DNA of 64,000 bases, taken from positions 186,001 to 250,000 of the forward strand of contig NZ_FMZV01000001.1 of assembly GCF_900101475.1 (NCBI RefSeq), in the 5' to 3' direction. The notes beneath the pieces are model-generated. The model made no database searches and was not told the DNA's origin. It saw nothing but the letters and a program-made list of their open reading frames with translations. A program made the position numbers and the translations under genes. Shown here one piece after another: positions 29,142 to 36,672 of this stretch (the first letter of the stretch is position 1; every line of letters starts with the position of its first letter). Origin of the DNA: Ruegeria marina. Lineage in GTDB: Bacteria > Pseudomonadota > Alphaproteobacteria > Rhodobacterales > Rhodobacteraceae.

Positions 29142-29924
29142 CTACCAGCGGCCGGTTGCGGCCTGCAAGGCCAGGCGCAGGTGGCGCGAAAAGGGGCTGA
29201 GGCCCAGGTCTCCGGCTGCAACCCGTGCAGGGGTTCTCTGCACAAGCCGCAGGATCGCCTTGCTCTGCCACCCGGCCAGCAAGGCAGCACGGGCGGGGCG
29301 CGATATGGCATCTCGCCTGCGGCGGGCCCGCGCCAGGCGATCAAGCCCCTGTTCGGCAAGTTCACGCACCGCTTCGGCACTCCCGTCCAGCAGCGGGATG
29401 CGCCCGCGCGCCTCAAGCTCGGGAATGGCCCGGAACCAGTTGGCCAGTCCCATAGCAAATCCATAGTCGCGCACAACCGACTCATCCGTCGGTCCCAGAC
29501 TGCTCGCCGCCGCCCAGAGCAGGGTGCCCGCGCTTTCGTCGATATAGCGGGTGAACTCCGCCGGATCCTCGAACGGTTCGCGATAGATATCCCAGCGCCG
29601 GACCGCCACGAATGCATCGAGCCGCGCCGCGGTTTCAGGCGCAAGAACGCGAGAAAGCGGCGTGACGACCTCATGCCGTCGCACAGTCTCCCCGCGGGCA
29701 ATCTCCTCCAGCGCGTCGCGCCACCATTGCAGGCGCATCTCGGCGATCATCGGCTCTGCCGTGACCCAGGGCGCACGCGCCACCTCGACTGCCAGCGCAT
29801 GGAACGGGAACAGCACGCGTCGCGCCGCCACCGGGGCTGCCATGGCGGCGGCAAACCGGTCGGGATCGGCGCGCTGCACCAGCGCCGCGCAGGCGGTCAG
29901 GTCATCGTCGAAACCTGCGCTCAC
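29142..29924 (-). CDS. Squalene/phytoene synthase-family protein, probably not a prenyl synthase
   Basis: A 260-residue protein with the all-helical squalene/phytoene synthase fold: 'RRVLFPFHALAVEVAR' (about 32-47), 'MRLQWWRDALEEIARG' (about 61-76), 'YIDESAGTLLWAAASSLG' (about 123-140) and 'YGFAMGLANWFRAIPELEARGRIPL'. The Asp-rich motifs (DxxxD) that bind Mg-diphosphate are replaced in both expected places, as in NDUFAF6-like respiratory complex I assembly relatives. It starts at GTG, overlapping the cimA stop (GTGA), so it is read right after cimA. Confidence 0.78.
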   Translation of the reverse strand: MSAGFDDDLTACAALVQRADPDRFAAAMAAPVAARRVLFPFHALAVEVARAPWVTAEPMIAEMRLQWWRDALEEIARGETVRRHEVVTPLSRVLAPETAARLDAFVAVRRWDIYREPFEDPAEFTRYIDESAGTLLWAAASSLGPTDESVVRDYGFAMGLANWFRAIPELEARGRIPLLDGSAEAVRELAEQGLDRLARARRRRDAISRPARAALLAGWQSKAILRLVQRTPARVAAGDLGLSPFSRHLRLALQAATGRW

Positions 29925-31552
29925 TCCGCCGCCGCCTCCCGCCCTGCGCAATCGCGCAAGAGCTTCCACTGGATCGCGTCCAGCAGCGCCTCGAACGAGG
30001 CGTCGACGATGTTGGCGCTTACCCCCACGGTGGACCAGCGCCGCCCCTTGCCATCCTCGCTGTCGATGATGACGCGGGTCACCGCCTCGGTGCCGCCCTG
30101 GGTGATGCGCACCTTGAAATCGACCAGCTTCATGTCGCTCAGGATCGCGGAATATCGCCCCAGATCCTTGGCCAGCGCCTTGTAGAGCGCGTTGACCGGG
30201 CCGCGGTCGCTGCCGCTTTCATCCAGCGACTCGCTGACCGAAAGCAGCTTTTCGCCGTCCACCTTCACCACGACCACCGCCTCGGACAGGCTGACCATGC
30301 GGTTGTACTTGTTCTTGCGCCGCTCGACCGTGACCTTGTAGCGCTTGACCTCGAAGAACTCGGGCATCTGGCCCAGTTCGCGCCGCGCCAGCAGTTCGAA
30401 ACTGGCCTGCGCGGTGTCATAGGAATAGCCCTCGTCCTCGCGCAGCTTGATCTGCTCCAGGATGCGCCCCAGCGCAGGGTCGCCGGGTGCGACGCTCAGC
30501 CCCGCATCGGTCAGCCGCTTGCGAAGGTTCGACTGGCCGGCCTGGTTCGACATCGGGATGATGCGCTCGTTGCCCACCAGCGCCGGGTCGACATGTTCAT
30601 AGGTGGAGGGATCCTTGAGGATGGCGCTGGCATGCAGCCCCGCCTTGTGGGCAAAGGCAGACGAGCCGACATAGGGCGCCTGTTTCACCGGCACCCGGTT
30701 CAGGATATCGTCGAGCATCCGGCTGATCCGGGTCAGGTCGGCCAGCGCCTCGGGGCTGACACCGGTCTCGAACCGGCTCGCATAGGGGTCCTTCAACAGA
30801 AGCGTCGGGATGATCGAGGTCAGGTTGGCATTGCCGCAGCGCTCGCCCAGCCCGTTCAGCGTGCCCTGGATCTGGCGGGCGCCCGCCATCACAGCGGCCA
30901 GAGAACAGGCCACCGCCTGGTCGGTGTCGTTGTGGCAATGAATGCCCAGCCGGTCACCGGGGATACCGGCGGCGATCACCTCGCCCACCACGCGGGCCAC
31001 ATCGGCGGGCATGGCGCCGCCATTGGTGTCACACAGCACGATCCAGCGCGCACCTGCCTCCAGCGCGGCGCGGCAGACCTCCAGCGCATAAGCGGGATTG
31101 TCGCGATAGCCGTCAAAGAAATGCTCGGCATCGAACAGCGCCTCGCGTCCCTGTGCCACCAGATGCGCCATCGAGGCGCGGATGTTCCCGGTATTCTCGC
31201 CCAGGTCGATCCCCAGCGCATGGGTCACGTGATAATCATGCGCCTTGCCCACCAGGCAGACCGCGCCGGTGCCCGCGTTCATCACGGCGGCCAGCACATC
31301 GTCGTTCTCCGCCGAGCGGCCCGACCGTTTGGTCATGCCGAATGCGGTGAGACGCGCCCGCGTGGCCGGGGCCACCTCGAAAAACGCGCTGTCGGTCGGG
31401 TTCGCCCCCGGCCAGCCACCTTCGATGTAATCGACCCCGAGACTGTCGAGCGCCTGGGCGATGCGCACCTTCTCGGCGGTCGAGAATTGCACGCCCTGCG
31501 TCTGTTGCCCGTCGCGCAGGGTGGTGTCGTAGAGATAGAGGCGCTCACCCAT
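29921..31552 (-). CDS. cimA: (R)-citramalate synthase
   Basis: A 543-residue enzyme that joins pyruvate and acetyl-CoA into citramalate for isoleucine synthesis. The N-terminal HMGL-like TIM barrel starts 'LYLYDTTLRDGQQTQGVQF' (about 5-23) with the catalytic Arg-Asp. 'IHCHNDTDQAVACSLAAVMAGARQIQGTLNGLGERCGNAN' holds the HxHND metal site. The C-terminal LeuA-type dimer domain (about 390-520) supports feedback inhibition by isoleucine. 2-isopropylmalate or homocitrate synthase is less likely. Start 31552 follows AGGAACC; the frame to 31636 would run into a repeat element. Confidence 0.9.
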   Translation of the reverse strand: MGERLYLYDTTLRDGQQTQGVQFSTAEKVRIAQALDSLGVDYIEGGWPGANPTDSAFFEVAPATRARLTAFGMTKRSGRSAENDDVLAAVMNAGTGAVCLVGKAHDYHVTHALGIDLGENTGNIRASMAHLVAQGREALFDAEHFFDGYRDNPAYALEVCRAALEAGARWIVLCDTNGGAMPADVARVVGEVIAAGIPGDRLGIHCHNDTDQAVACSLAAVMAGARQIQGTLNGLGERCGNANLTSIIPTLLLKDPYASRFETGVSPEALADLTRISRMLDDILNRVPVKQAPYVGSSAFAHKAGLHASAILKDPSTYEHVDPALVGNERIIPMSNQAGQSNLRKRLTDAGLSVAPGDPALGRILEQIKLREDEGYSYDTAQASFELLARRELGQMPEFFEVKRYKVTVERRKNKYNRMVSLSEAVVVVKVDGEKLLSVSESLDESGSDRGPVNALYKALAKDLGRYSAILSDMKLVDFKVRITQGGTEAVTRVIIDSEDGKGRRWSTVGVSANIVDASFEALLDAIQWKLLRDCAGREAAAE

Positions 31553-31564
31553 GCCGCGGTTCCT

Positions 31565-31612
31565 GCTTCTTTCTGGTCCAAAATACTCCGGGGTCCGGGG
31601 CAGCGCCCCGGT
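31565..31612 (+). repeat. Intergenic repeat, copy E (between cysS and cimA)
   Basis: The core CTTCTTTCTGGTCCAAAATA and CTCC is followed by the hairpin CCGGGGC-AGC-GCCCCGG. It lies between the end of cysS and the start of cimA, so it might limit read-through on the minus strand. Confidence 0.75.
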
Positions 31613-31645
31613 CCGACGAAGGCCACCCTTGGGCAAAAACGAAGA

Positions 31646-33043
31646 TCATGCCAACCCCTCCAACTTGGCCGGATCAAATTCATCGGTAGGTTCGGCCTCA
31701 GGTCCGGCATGACTTACCGAAAGTTTCAAGCCGCAGGCTTCGATACGCTGCTTTAAAGCGTCGGCTTCCGCATATTTTTTGGCACTGCGTAAATCCTGCC
31801 AACGCCTGAGCAATGGGTCTAGGCGATCAAGGAAATCCGGCATGTTCGAAACCGCCGACGAGAACGCGGCTTCGCGGAACCATTCAACCGTCTCAGCGTC
31901 TGGAAGACCCAACAATCTCATAGACGCTTTCAATGCACTGGCTTCACTTCTCGCAGCCATTCCGTGCATTTCAGCGATAACGCCTGAAGTATTTAGATCA
32001 TTGGACAAAAGCTCTATCACTACCGCTGGTGCTGCCGCGTCGGCGCACGTACCATCCGTGATGCTGAACCATGTCTTCAAGGTTTGTCGCGCCTCGCGCG
32101 CCTTCTTCTCGGTCCAGTCCATCGGCTTGCGGTAATGTGTCGACAGGAACACGAAGCGGATCACCTCGCCCGGGATGCCCTGATCCAAGAGGTCGCGAAC
32201 GGTAAAGAAGTTGCCCAGCGACTTGGACATCTTCTTGCCCTCGACCTGCAACATCTCGTTGTGCAGCCAGACATTCGCAAAGCGGCCCTCGGGATGGGCG
32301 CAGCAGCTTTGCGCGATCTCGTTCTCGTGATGCGGGAACATCAGGTCGTTGCCGCCGCCGTGGATGTCGAAGGACGCGCCCAGCAATTCATAGCTCATGG
32401 CCGAGCATTCGATATGCCAGCCGGGCCGCCCCCGGCCCCAGGGGCTGTCCCAGCCGGGCAGATCGGCGCTCGACGGTTTCCACAGCACGAAATCCATCGG
32501 GTTCTTCTTGTAGGGCGCCACCTCGACCCGCGCGCCTGCGATCATGTCATCGACCGACCGGCCCGAGAGCTGGCCGTAATGCTCTTTCCACGAGTCGACG
32601 GCAAAGAGCACATGCCCCTCGGCCTCGTATGCATGGCCCTTGGCGATGAGGTCTTCGATCATCGCCACCATCTGCGGAATATATTGCGTGGCGCGCGGCA
32701 TGTGGTCGGGCTCCAGCGCGCCAAGAGCTGCCATGTCATCGAGGAACCATTGCGTGGTCTCGGCGGTGATGTCACCGATGGGCCGGCCGCTTTCGGCTGC
32801 GCGGGCGTTGATCTTGTCGTCCACGTCGGTGAAATTGCGCACATAAGTGACGTGATCCGCGCCATAGACATGCCGCAGCAGTCGGTAGAGCACGTCGAAC
32901 ACCACCACGGGCCGCGCGTTGCCCAGATGCGCCCTGTCATAAACCGTGGGACCGCAGACATACATGCGCACATTGTCGGGGTCGATCGGCGCGAATTCCT
33001 CTTTCCTCCGCGTCCTTGTGTTGTGCAGCTTGATCGTCGTCAT
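31646..33043 (-). CDS. cysS: Cysteinyl-tRNA synthetase
   Basis: A 465-residue class I synthetase charging tRNA-Cys. '[25 protein letters not shown]' (about 28-52) has the HIGH-equivalent 'HLGN' and a zinc Cys. '[10 protein letters not shown]' and '[16 protein letters not shown]' contain the other zinc ligands, and 'KKMSKSLGN' (about 270) is the KMSKS loop. The last 150 residues are coded at visibly lower G+C than the rest, with a sharp change near 32060. The upstream leader holds a 14-codon frame with Cys-Cys. Confidence 0.96.
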   Translation of the reverse strand: MTTIKLHNTRTRRKEEFAPIDPDNVRMYVCGPTVYDRAHLGNARPVVVFDVLYRLLRHVYGADHVTYVRNFTDVDDKINARAAESGRPIGDITAETTQWFLDDMAALGALEPDHMPRATQYIPQMVAMIEDLIAKGHAYEAEGHVLFAVDSWKEHYGQLSGRSVDDMIAGARVEVAPYKKNPMDFVLWKPSSADLPGWDSPWGRGRPGWHIECSAMSYELLGASFDIHGGGNDLMFPHHENEIAQSCCAHPEGRFANVWLHNEMLQVEGKKMSKSLGNFFTVRDLLDQGIPGEVIRFVFLSTHYRKPMDWTEKKAREARQTLKTWFSITDGTCADAAAPAVVIELLSNDLNTSGVIAEMHGMAARSEASALKASMRLLGLPDAETVEWFREAAFSSAVSNMPDFLDRLDPLLRRWQDLRSAKKYAEADALKQRIEACGLKLSVSHAGPEAEPTDEFDPAKLEGLA

Positions 33044-33072
33044 CGGGTCTTGTCCTCAACAGCATGCGGCAG

Positions 33073-33136
33073 GCGCTTGTCAGCGCGGGCTTAGCAACTT
33101 GTCTCAGCGAAGAAAACGACGAATGACCAGCCCGCG
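33073..33136 (-). promoter_or_regulatory. Candidate attenuator hairpins in the cysS leader
   Basis: On the minus strand, CGCGGGCT (33136-33129) pairs perfectly with AGCCCGCG (33091-33084). A second hairpin GCGCT-GACA-AGCGC (33086-33073) uses part of the same arm, so the two exclude each other. Neither hairpin is followed by a T run. Confidence 0.4.
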
Positions 33137-33142
33137 ATCGGA

Positions 33143-33187
33143 TCAGCGGGAAATGCAGCAGATAATGATGCGAATGGTGCGGGTCAT
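33143..33187 (-). CDS. Candidate 14-residue leader peptide of cysS (Cys-Cys)
   Basis: A short frame reads MTRTIRIIICCISR and stops with TGA, 99 bases before the cysS start. AGGA lies about seven bases before the ATG, an acceptable ribosome-binding site. Two adjacent TGC codons sit at positions 10-11, right where ribosome stalling on scarce Cys-tRNA would matter. It is followed by two mutually exclusive hairpins. Leader peptides with tandem Cys codons are known in other bacteria upstream of sulfur genes. The short length means chance cannot be excluded. Confidence 0.5.
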   Translation of the reverse strand: MTRTIRIIICCISR

Positions 33188-33300
33188 GCCAGCGTCCTAG
33201 CACGTGTCAGGATTTTCGCCAACACGGAAAACCGGGGAACGATTGACAAGCCGAAGCAGCTCTGCCCCTCTCTGCCGGGAACGCGGGCAGAGGACGGATC

Positions 33301-34518
33301 ATGAGACTATCACGTCGTATTACTGGTCTTACTGGGGGCGGCCCGGACGGGTGGGACCTGTTCCTGCGCGCCCGGCGGATGATCGCCGAAGGCATCGCCG
33401 TGACCGAACTGACCATCGGCGAACATGACACGCGCACCCATGGCTCGATTCTCGATGCCATGGATCGGTCGGCGCGCAGCGGCCACACCGGTTACGCCAT
33501 GGTGCCAGGCACCGCGCTGCTGCGCGATACGGTTGCTGCAAGGGTGCAGGAGCGCACCGGACAGCGCACGACCCGCGACAACGTGCTGATAACGCCCGGA
33601 GGTCAGGCCGCCCTGTTCGCCGCCCACAGCGCCGCCTGTGACCCTGGAGATACGGCGCTCTTCATTGATCCCTATTACGCCACATATCCGGGAACAATTC
33701 GCGGCGTAGGTGCCCTGCCGCGCGCGGTGAGCGCCCGGGCCGAGGACGGGTTCCAACCTCAGGTCACGGCCCTGATGGCCTAGGCAGGCGGCGCGGTGTC
33801 GCTGCTCGTCAACTCGCCCAACAATCCCACAGGCGTGGTTTACAGCCGCGAAACGCTGGAAGGTATTGCCCATGTCTGCCGGGAACACGATCTCTGGCTG
33901 ATCTCGGACGAGGTCTATGACACCCAGGTCTGGGAAGGCGTGCACCTGTCCCCCCGCGCCCTGCCCGGAATGGCCGAGCGCACGCTGGTGATCGGCTCGA
34001 TGTCGAAATCCCACGCGATGACCGGGTCGCGCTGCGGTTGGATCGTGGGGCCGGAGGAGGCAATCGCGCATCTTGTCACGCTGGCCACACACACCACCTA
34101 TGGCGTGCCGGGATTCGTGCAGGACGCGGCGGTCTTTGCCTTGGGTGAAGGACGGGAATTCGAAGAGGAAATCGCCGCTCCCTTCCGTCGTCGCAGAGAC
34201 CTGGCGCAACGAATCCTGGCGGGCCAGAATGCCGTCCGTCTCAGCCCGGCACAGGGAGCGATGTACCTGATGCTGGATATCCGGGCGACGGGCCTTTCGG
34301 GAGACGCGTTCGCCAACGCGCTGCTTGATGCCCATCATATCGCCGTGATGCCGGGAGAAAGCTTTGGTCGGGCGGCCAGTGGCCATATCCGGGTGGCCAT
34401 GACAATTGGCGATGACGCTTTTGCCCATGCACTTCGGACACTCTGCCATTTTGCCACGCAATTGGCATCCGAACGGAGTTCGCGCCGGACCCCTTCCGAC
34501 CCGACCGTGCCTCACTGA
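33301..34518 (+). pseudogene. Class I/II aminotransferase gene with in-frame amber codon
   Basis: Two frames in the same phase (33301-33783 and 33784-34518) together encode about 405 residues of a PLP-dependent aminotransferase, split only by TAG at 33781-33783. The first part has 'GYAMVPGTALLRDTVAARV' and 'ITPGGQAALFAAHSAACDPGD'. The second has 'NSPNNPTGVVYSRETL', 'DEVYDTQVW', and the PLP Lys in 'GSMSKSHAMTGSRCGW'. One C-to-T change from CAG would restore the frame. A sequencing error, a pseudogene or read-through are the options; a pseudogene is the simplest. It is divergent from cysS and precedes the mttB-like gene. Confidence 0.8.
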
Positions 34519-34752
34519 ATTTGTGCGCATGGCATCTGCGACCTTCTGGTCGCAAACAGGACAGAATGCGTTGGCACGCGGTGTACCGTCTCGCTAATTG
34601 GGAGAGAAGGCCACATGCAAGGCGAACGCAGCAAGATCTGCCTGGTCAGCCGCACCATCGGTGCCGATCGCGGTCGCGCGGCGCGCGGACGACCCGTGCT
34701 GGTCTGAGAACAGACCAGACCCTCAGATCCTTTCGTACCGGAAATCCAGAAA

Positions 34753-36297
34753 ATGAACGAAGAGCCTCGTATTTCTCCCCGCTCCGGCGGTCGTGCCGCC
34801 CGTCGTGCCGCCCGCGCCTCGGCCCTGCCCGACCATCTGCGCCCCATTCGCCCCGGCATGTCGGGCGGTACGCTGAACGTGCTCAGCCAGCAGGACATGG
34901 AGCGCATCCATAATGCGGCGCTGGATGCGCTGGAACGGATCGGCCTGGCCGATGCCCCGCAAAGCGGCATCGACTATCTGACCGCAGCCGGCTGCACCCT
35001 GGGTGACGATCGCCGCATCCGCTTCCCCCGCGCGCTGGTCGAGGACACGCTGGCCCGCGCCAACCGCTCGGTCACGCTCTACAGCCGCGACGGCAAGACC
35101 GATCTGGACCTGTCGGGCACCCGCGTCCACTACGGCACCGCAGGGGCCGCTGTTCACATGGTCGATGTCGAGGGGCGCGAATACCGCGATTCGACGGTGC
35201 AGGACCTGCACGATGCCTCGCGCATCTGCGAACAACTGGACAATATCCATTTCGTGCAGCGCCCGATGGTCTGTCGTGACATTCCCGACAACCGCGACAT
35301 GGACCTGAACACGGTCTATGCCTGCTGCGCGGGCACGTTCAAGCATGTGGGCACCTCGTTCACCGATCCGTCCTATGTGAAACCCGCCATCGAGATGCTG
35401 CACCTGATCGCCGGGGGCGAGGACAAATGGCGGGAGCGGCCCTTCGTTTCGAACTCCAACTGTTTCGTCGTGCCGCCGATGAAATTCGCCACCGAATCCT
35501 GTCTGGTGATGGAGGAATGCATCAAATACGGCATGCCCGTACTGCTGCTCTCGGCCGGCATGGCAGGGGCGACCGCGCCTTCGACCGTTGCTGGCGCCAT
35601 CGTTCAGGCGGTGGCCGAATGCCTGGCTGGTCTGGTTTACGTAAACGCCGTAAAGCCCGGCGCCCCGGCAATTTTTGGCACCTGGCCCTTCGGCCTGGAC
35701 CTGCGGACGGGGGCGATGACCGGCGGGTCCGGCGAACAGGCGCTGCTGACCGCGGGCTGCGCCCAGATGCACCGGTTCTACGACTTGCCGGGCGGCGCGG
35801 CGGCCGGCATCGCCGACAGCAAGCTGCCCGACATGCAGGCCGGGTGGGAGCAGATGTGTTCGAACGTGATGGCCGGGCTCTCGGGCCTCAACATGGTCTA
35901 CGAGGCAGCCGGCATGCACGCCTCGCTCCTGGGTTTCTGCCACGAAAGCCTGATCCTGTCGGATGACCTGATCGGCCAGGCCCTGCGCTGCGTGCGCGGC
36001 ATCGAAGTCAATGACGAAACTTTGGCCGTGGACCAGATCGCACAGGTCTGCCTGGGCGGATCGGGCCACTACCTGGGCACCGACGCGACGCTGAGCCGGA
36101 TGCAGATGGACCACGTCTACCCCACCTATGGTGACCGGACCTCGCCCAAGGAATGGGCCGAGATCGGCAAGCCCGACCTGGTGGCCAAGGCAAAGGCGCG
36201 CAAGGAACAGATTCTGGCCGAGCGTTCGCCAGCCCGTTTCGATCCGGTGACCGACGCCGCGATCCGGGCAAGGTTCAACATTTACCTTCCGGCGTAA
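34753..36297 (+). CDS. MttB-family (trimethylamine methyltransferase-like) protein, non-pyrrolysine type
   Basis: A 514-residue TIM-barrel methyltransferase with no in-frame amber codon, so it is of the non-pyrrolysine branch that includes glycine betaine methyltransferase MtgB. 'RVHYGTAGAAVHMVDVEG' and 'FGTWPFGLDLRTGAMTGGSGEQALL' (about 312-336) are family segments; the second is where pyrrolysine sits in archaeal MttB. It should move a methyl group from a quaternary or tertiary amine to a corrinoid protein, but no corrinoid protein gene is beside it. The upstream neighbour is the broken aminotransferase. An N-terminal Arg/Ala-rich tail (about 9-24) is unusual. Confidence 0.88.
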   Translation: MNEEPRISPRSGGRAARRAARASALPDHLRPIRPGMSGGTLNVLSQQDMERIHNAALDALERIGLADAPQSGIDYLTAAGCTLGDDRRIRFPRALVEDTLARANRSVTLYSRDGKTDLDLSGTRVHYGTAGAAVHMVDVEGREYRDSTVQDLHDASRICEQLDNIHFVQRPMVCRDIPDNRDMDLNTVYACCAGTFKHVGTSFTDPSYVKPAIEMLHLIAGGEDKWRERPFVSNSNCFVVPPMKFATESCLVMEECIKYGMPVLLLSAGMAGATAPSTVAGAIVQAVAECLAGLVYVNAVKPGAPAIFGTWPFGLDLRTGAMTGGSGEQALLTAGCAQMHRFYDLPGGAAAGIADSKLPDMQAGWEQMCSNVMAGLSGLNMVYEAAGMHASLLGFCHESLILSDDLIGQALRCVRGIEVNDETLAVDQIAQVCLGGSGHYLGTDATLSRMQMDHVYPTYGDRTSPKEWAEIGKPDLVAKAKARKEQILAERSPARFDPVTDAAIRARFNIYLPA

Positions 36298-36318
36298 CGC
36301 TCGGATTTCAAATGATTA

Positions 36319-36340
36319 CCACGCCCGCTTGCGGGCGTGG
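36319..36340 (+). terminator. Hairpin after the mttB-like gene
   Basis: CCACGCCCGC (36319-36328) and GCGGGCGTGG (36331-36340) form a perfect palindromic stem 22 bases after the stop. No T run follows, so it may act as a 3' end stabiliser or, together with the next hairpin, as a terminator. Confidence 0.5.
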
Positions 36341-36370
36341 CCGCGGGTGTAAGCACGCCTTGGCCCCCAC

Positions 36371-36397
36371 AGAAAAAAGGGGGCCGAAGCCCCCTTT
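36371..36397 (-). terminator. Rho-independent terminator, nrdJ side (also usable from + strand)
   Basis: AAAGGGGGC (36376-36384) pairs with GCCCCCTTT (36389-36397). On the minus strand the loop reads TTCG and the stem is followed by six T residues, a textbook terminator. From the + strand it ends in only three Ts. Confidence 0.88.
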
Positions 36398-36672
36398 CCA
36401 GTTTCGCGATCCAGGCTCAGTTCGTTGACCGCCCGGTTTTTCTGCCTGCGGCCTGGACGCGTCTGGGGCGAGCGCACCCGCCCCGTGATCGAGTGAGGGG
36501 GCTGGTCACCCCGCCGCACCCGGGACCCGGCAGCCCCAACAGGTGGAGCCGTCGGCTGGAACGCCGGGCGCGGATGGGCCGCGCCGCCGGTTCCGGATCT
36601 CGTCGGGGCCGGATTTCCGAGGGAAACCCCGGCCCCTACACGCCCCGGTGGGGCGCGATCTTTTTCCTGCGC

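Larger units (their letters stand above)
36298..36672. other. Gene-free, hairpin-rich stretch between mttB-like gene and nrdJ (convergent)
   Basis: No coding frame here looks real. On the nrdJ side (minus strand) are two strong hairpins, 36641-36655 and 36605-36636, and then a perfect terminator at 36371-36397. On the mttB side is a 10-bp stem at 36319-36340, 22 bases after the stop. The nrdJ 3' untranslated region would be close to 300 bases, unusually long. Confidence 0.7.
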
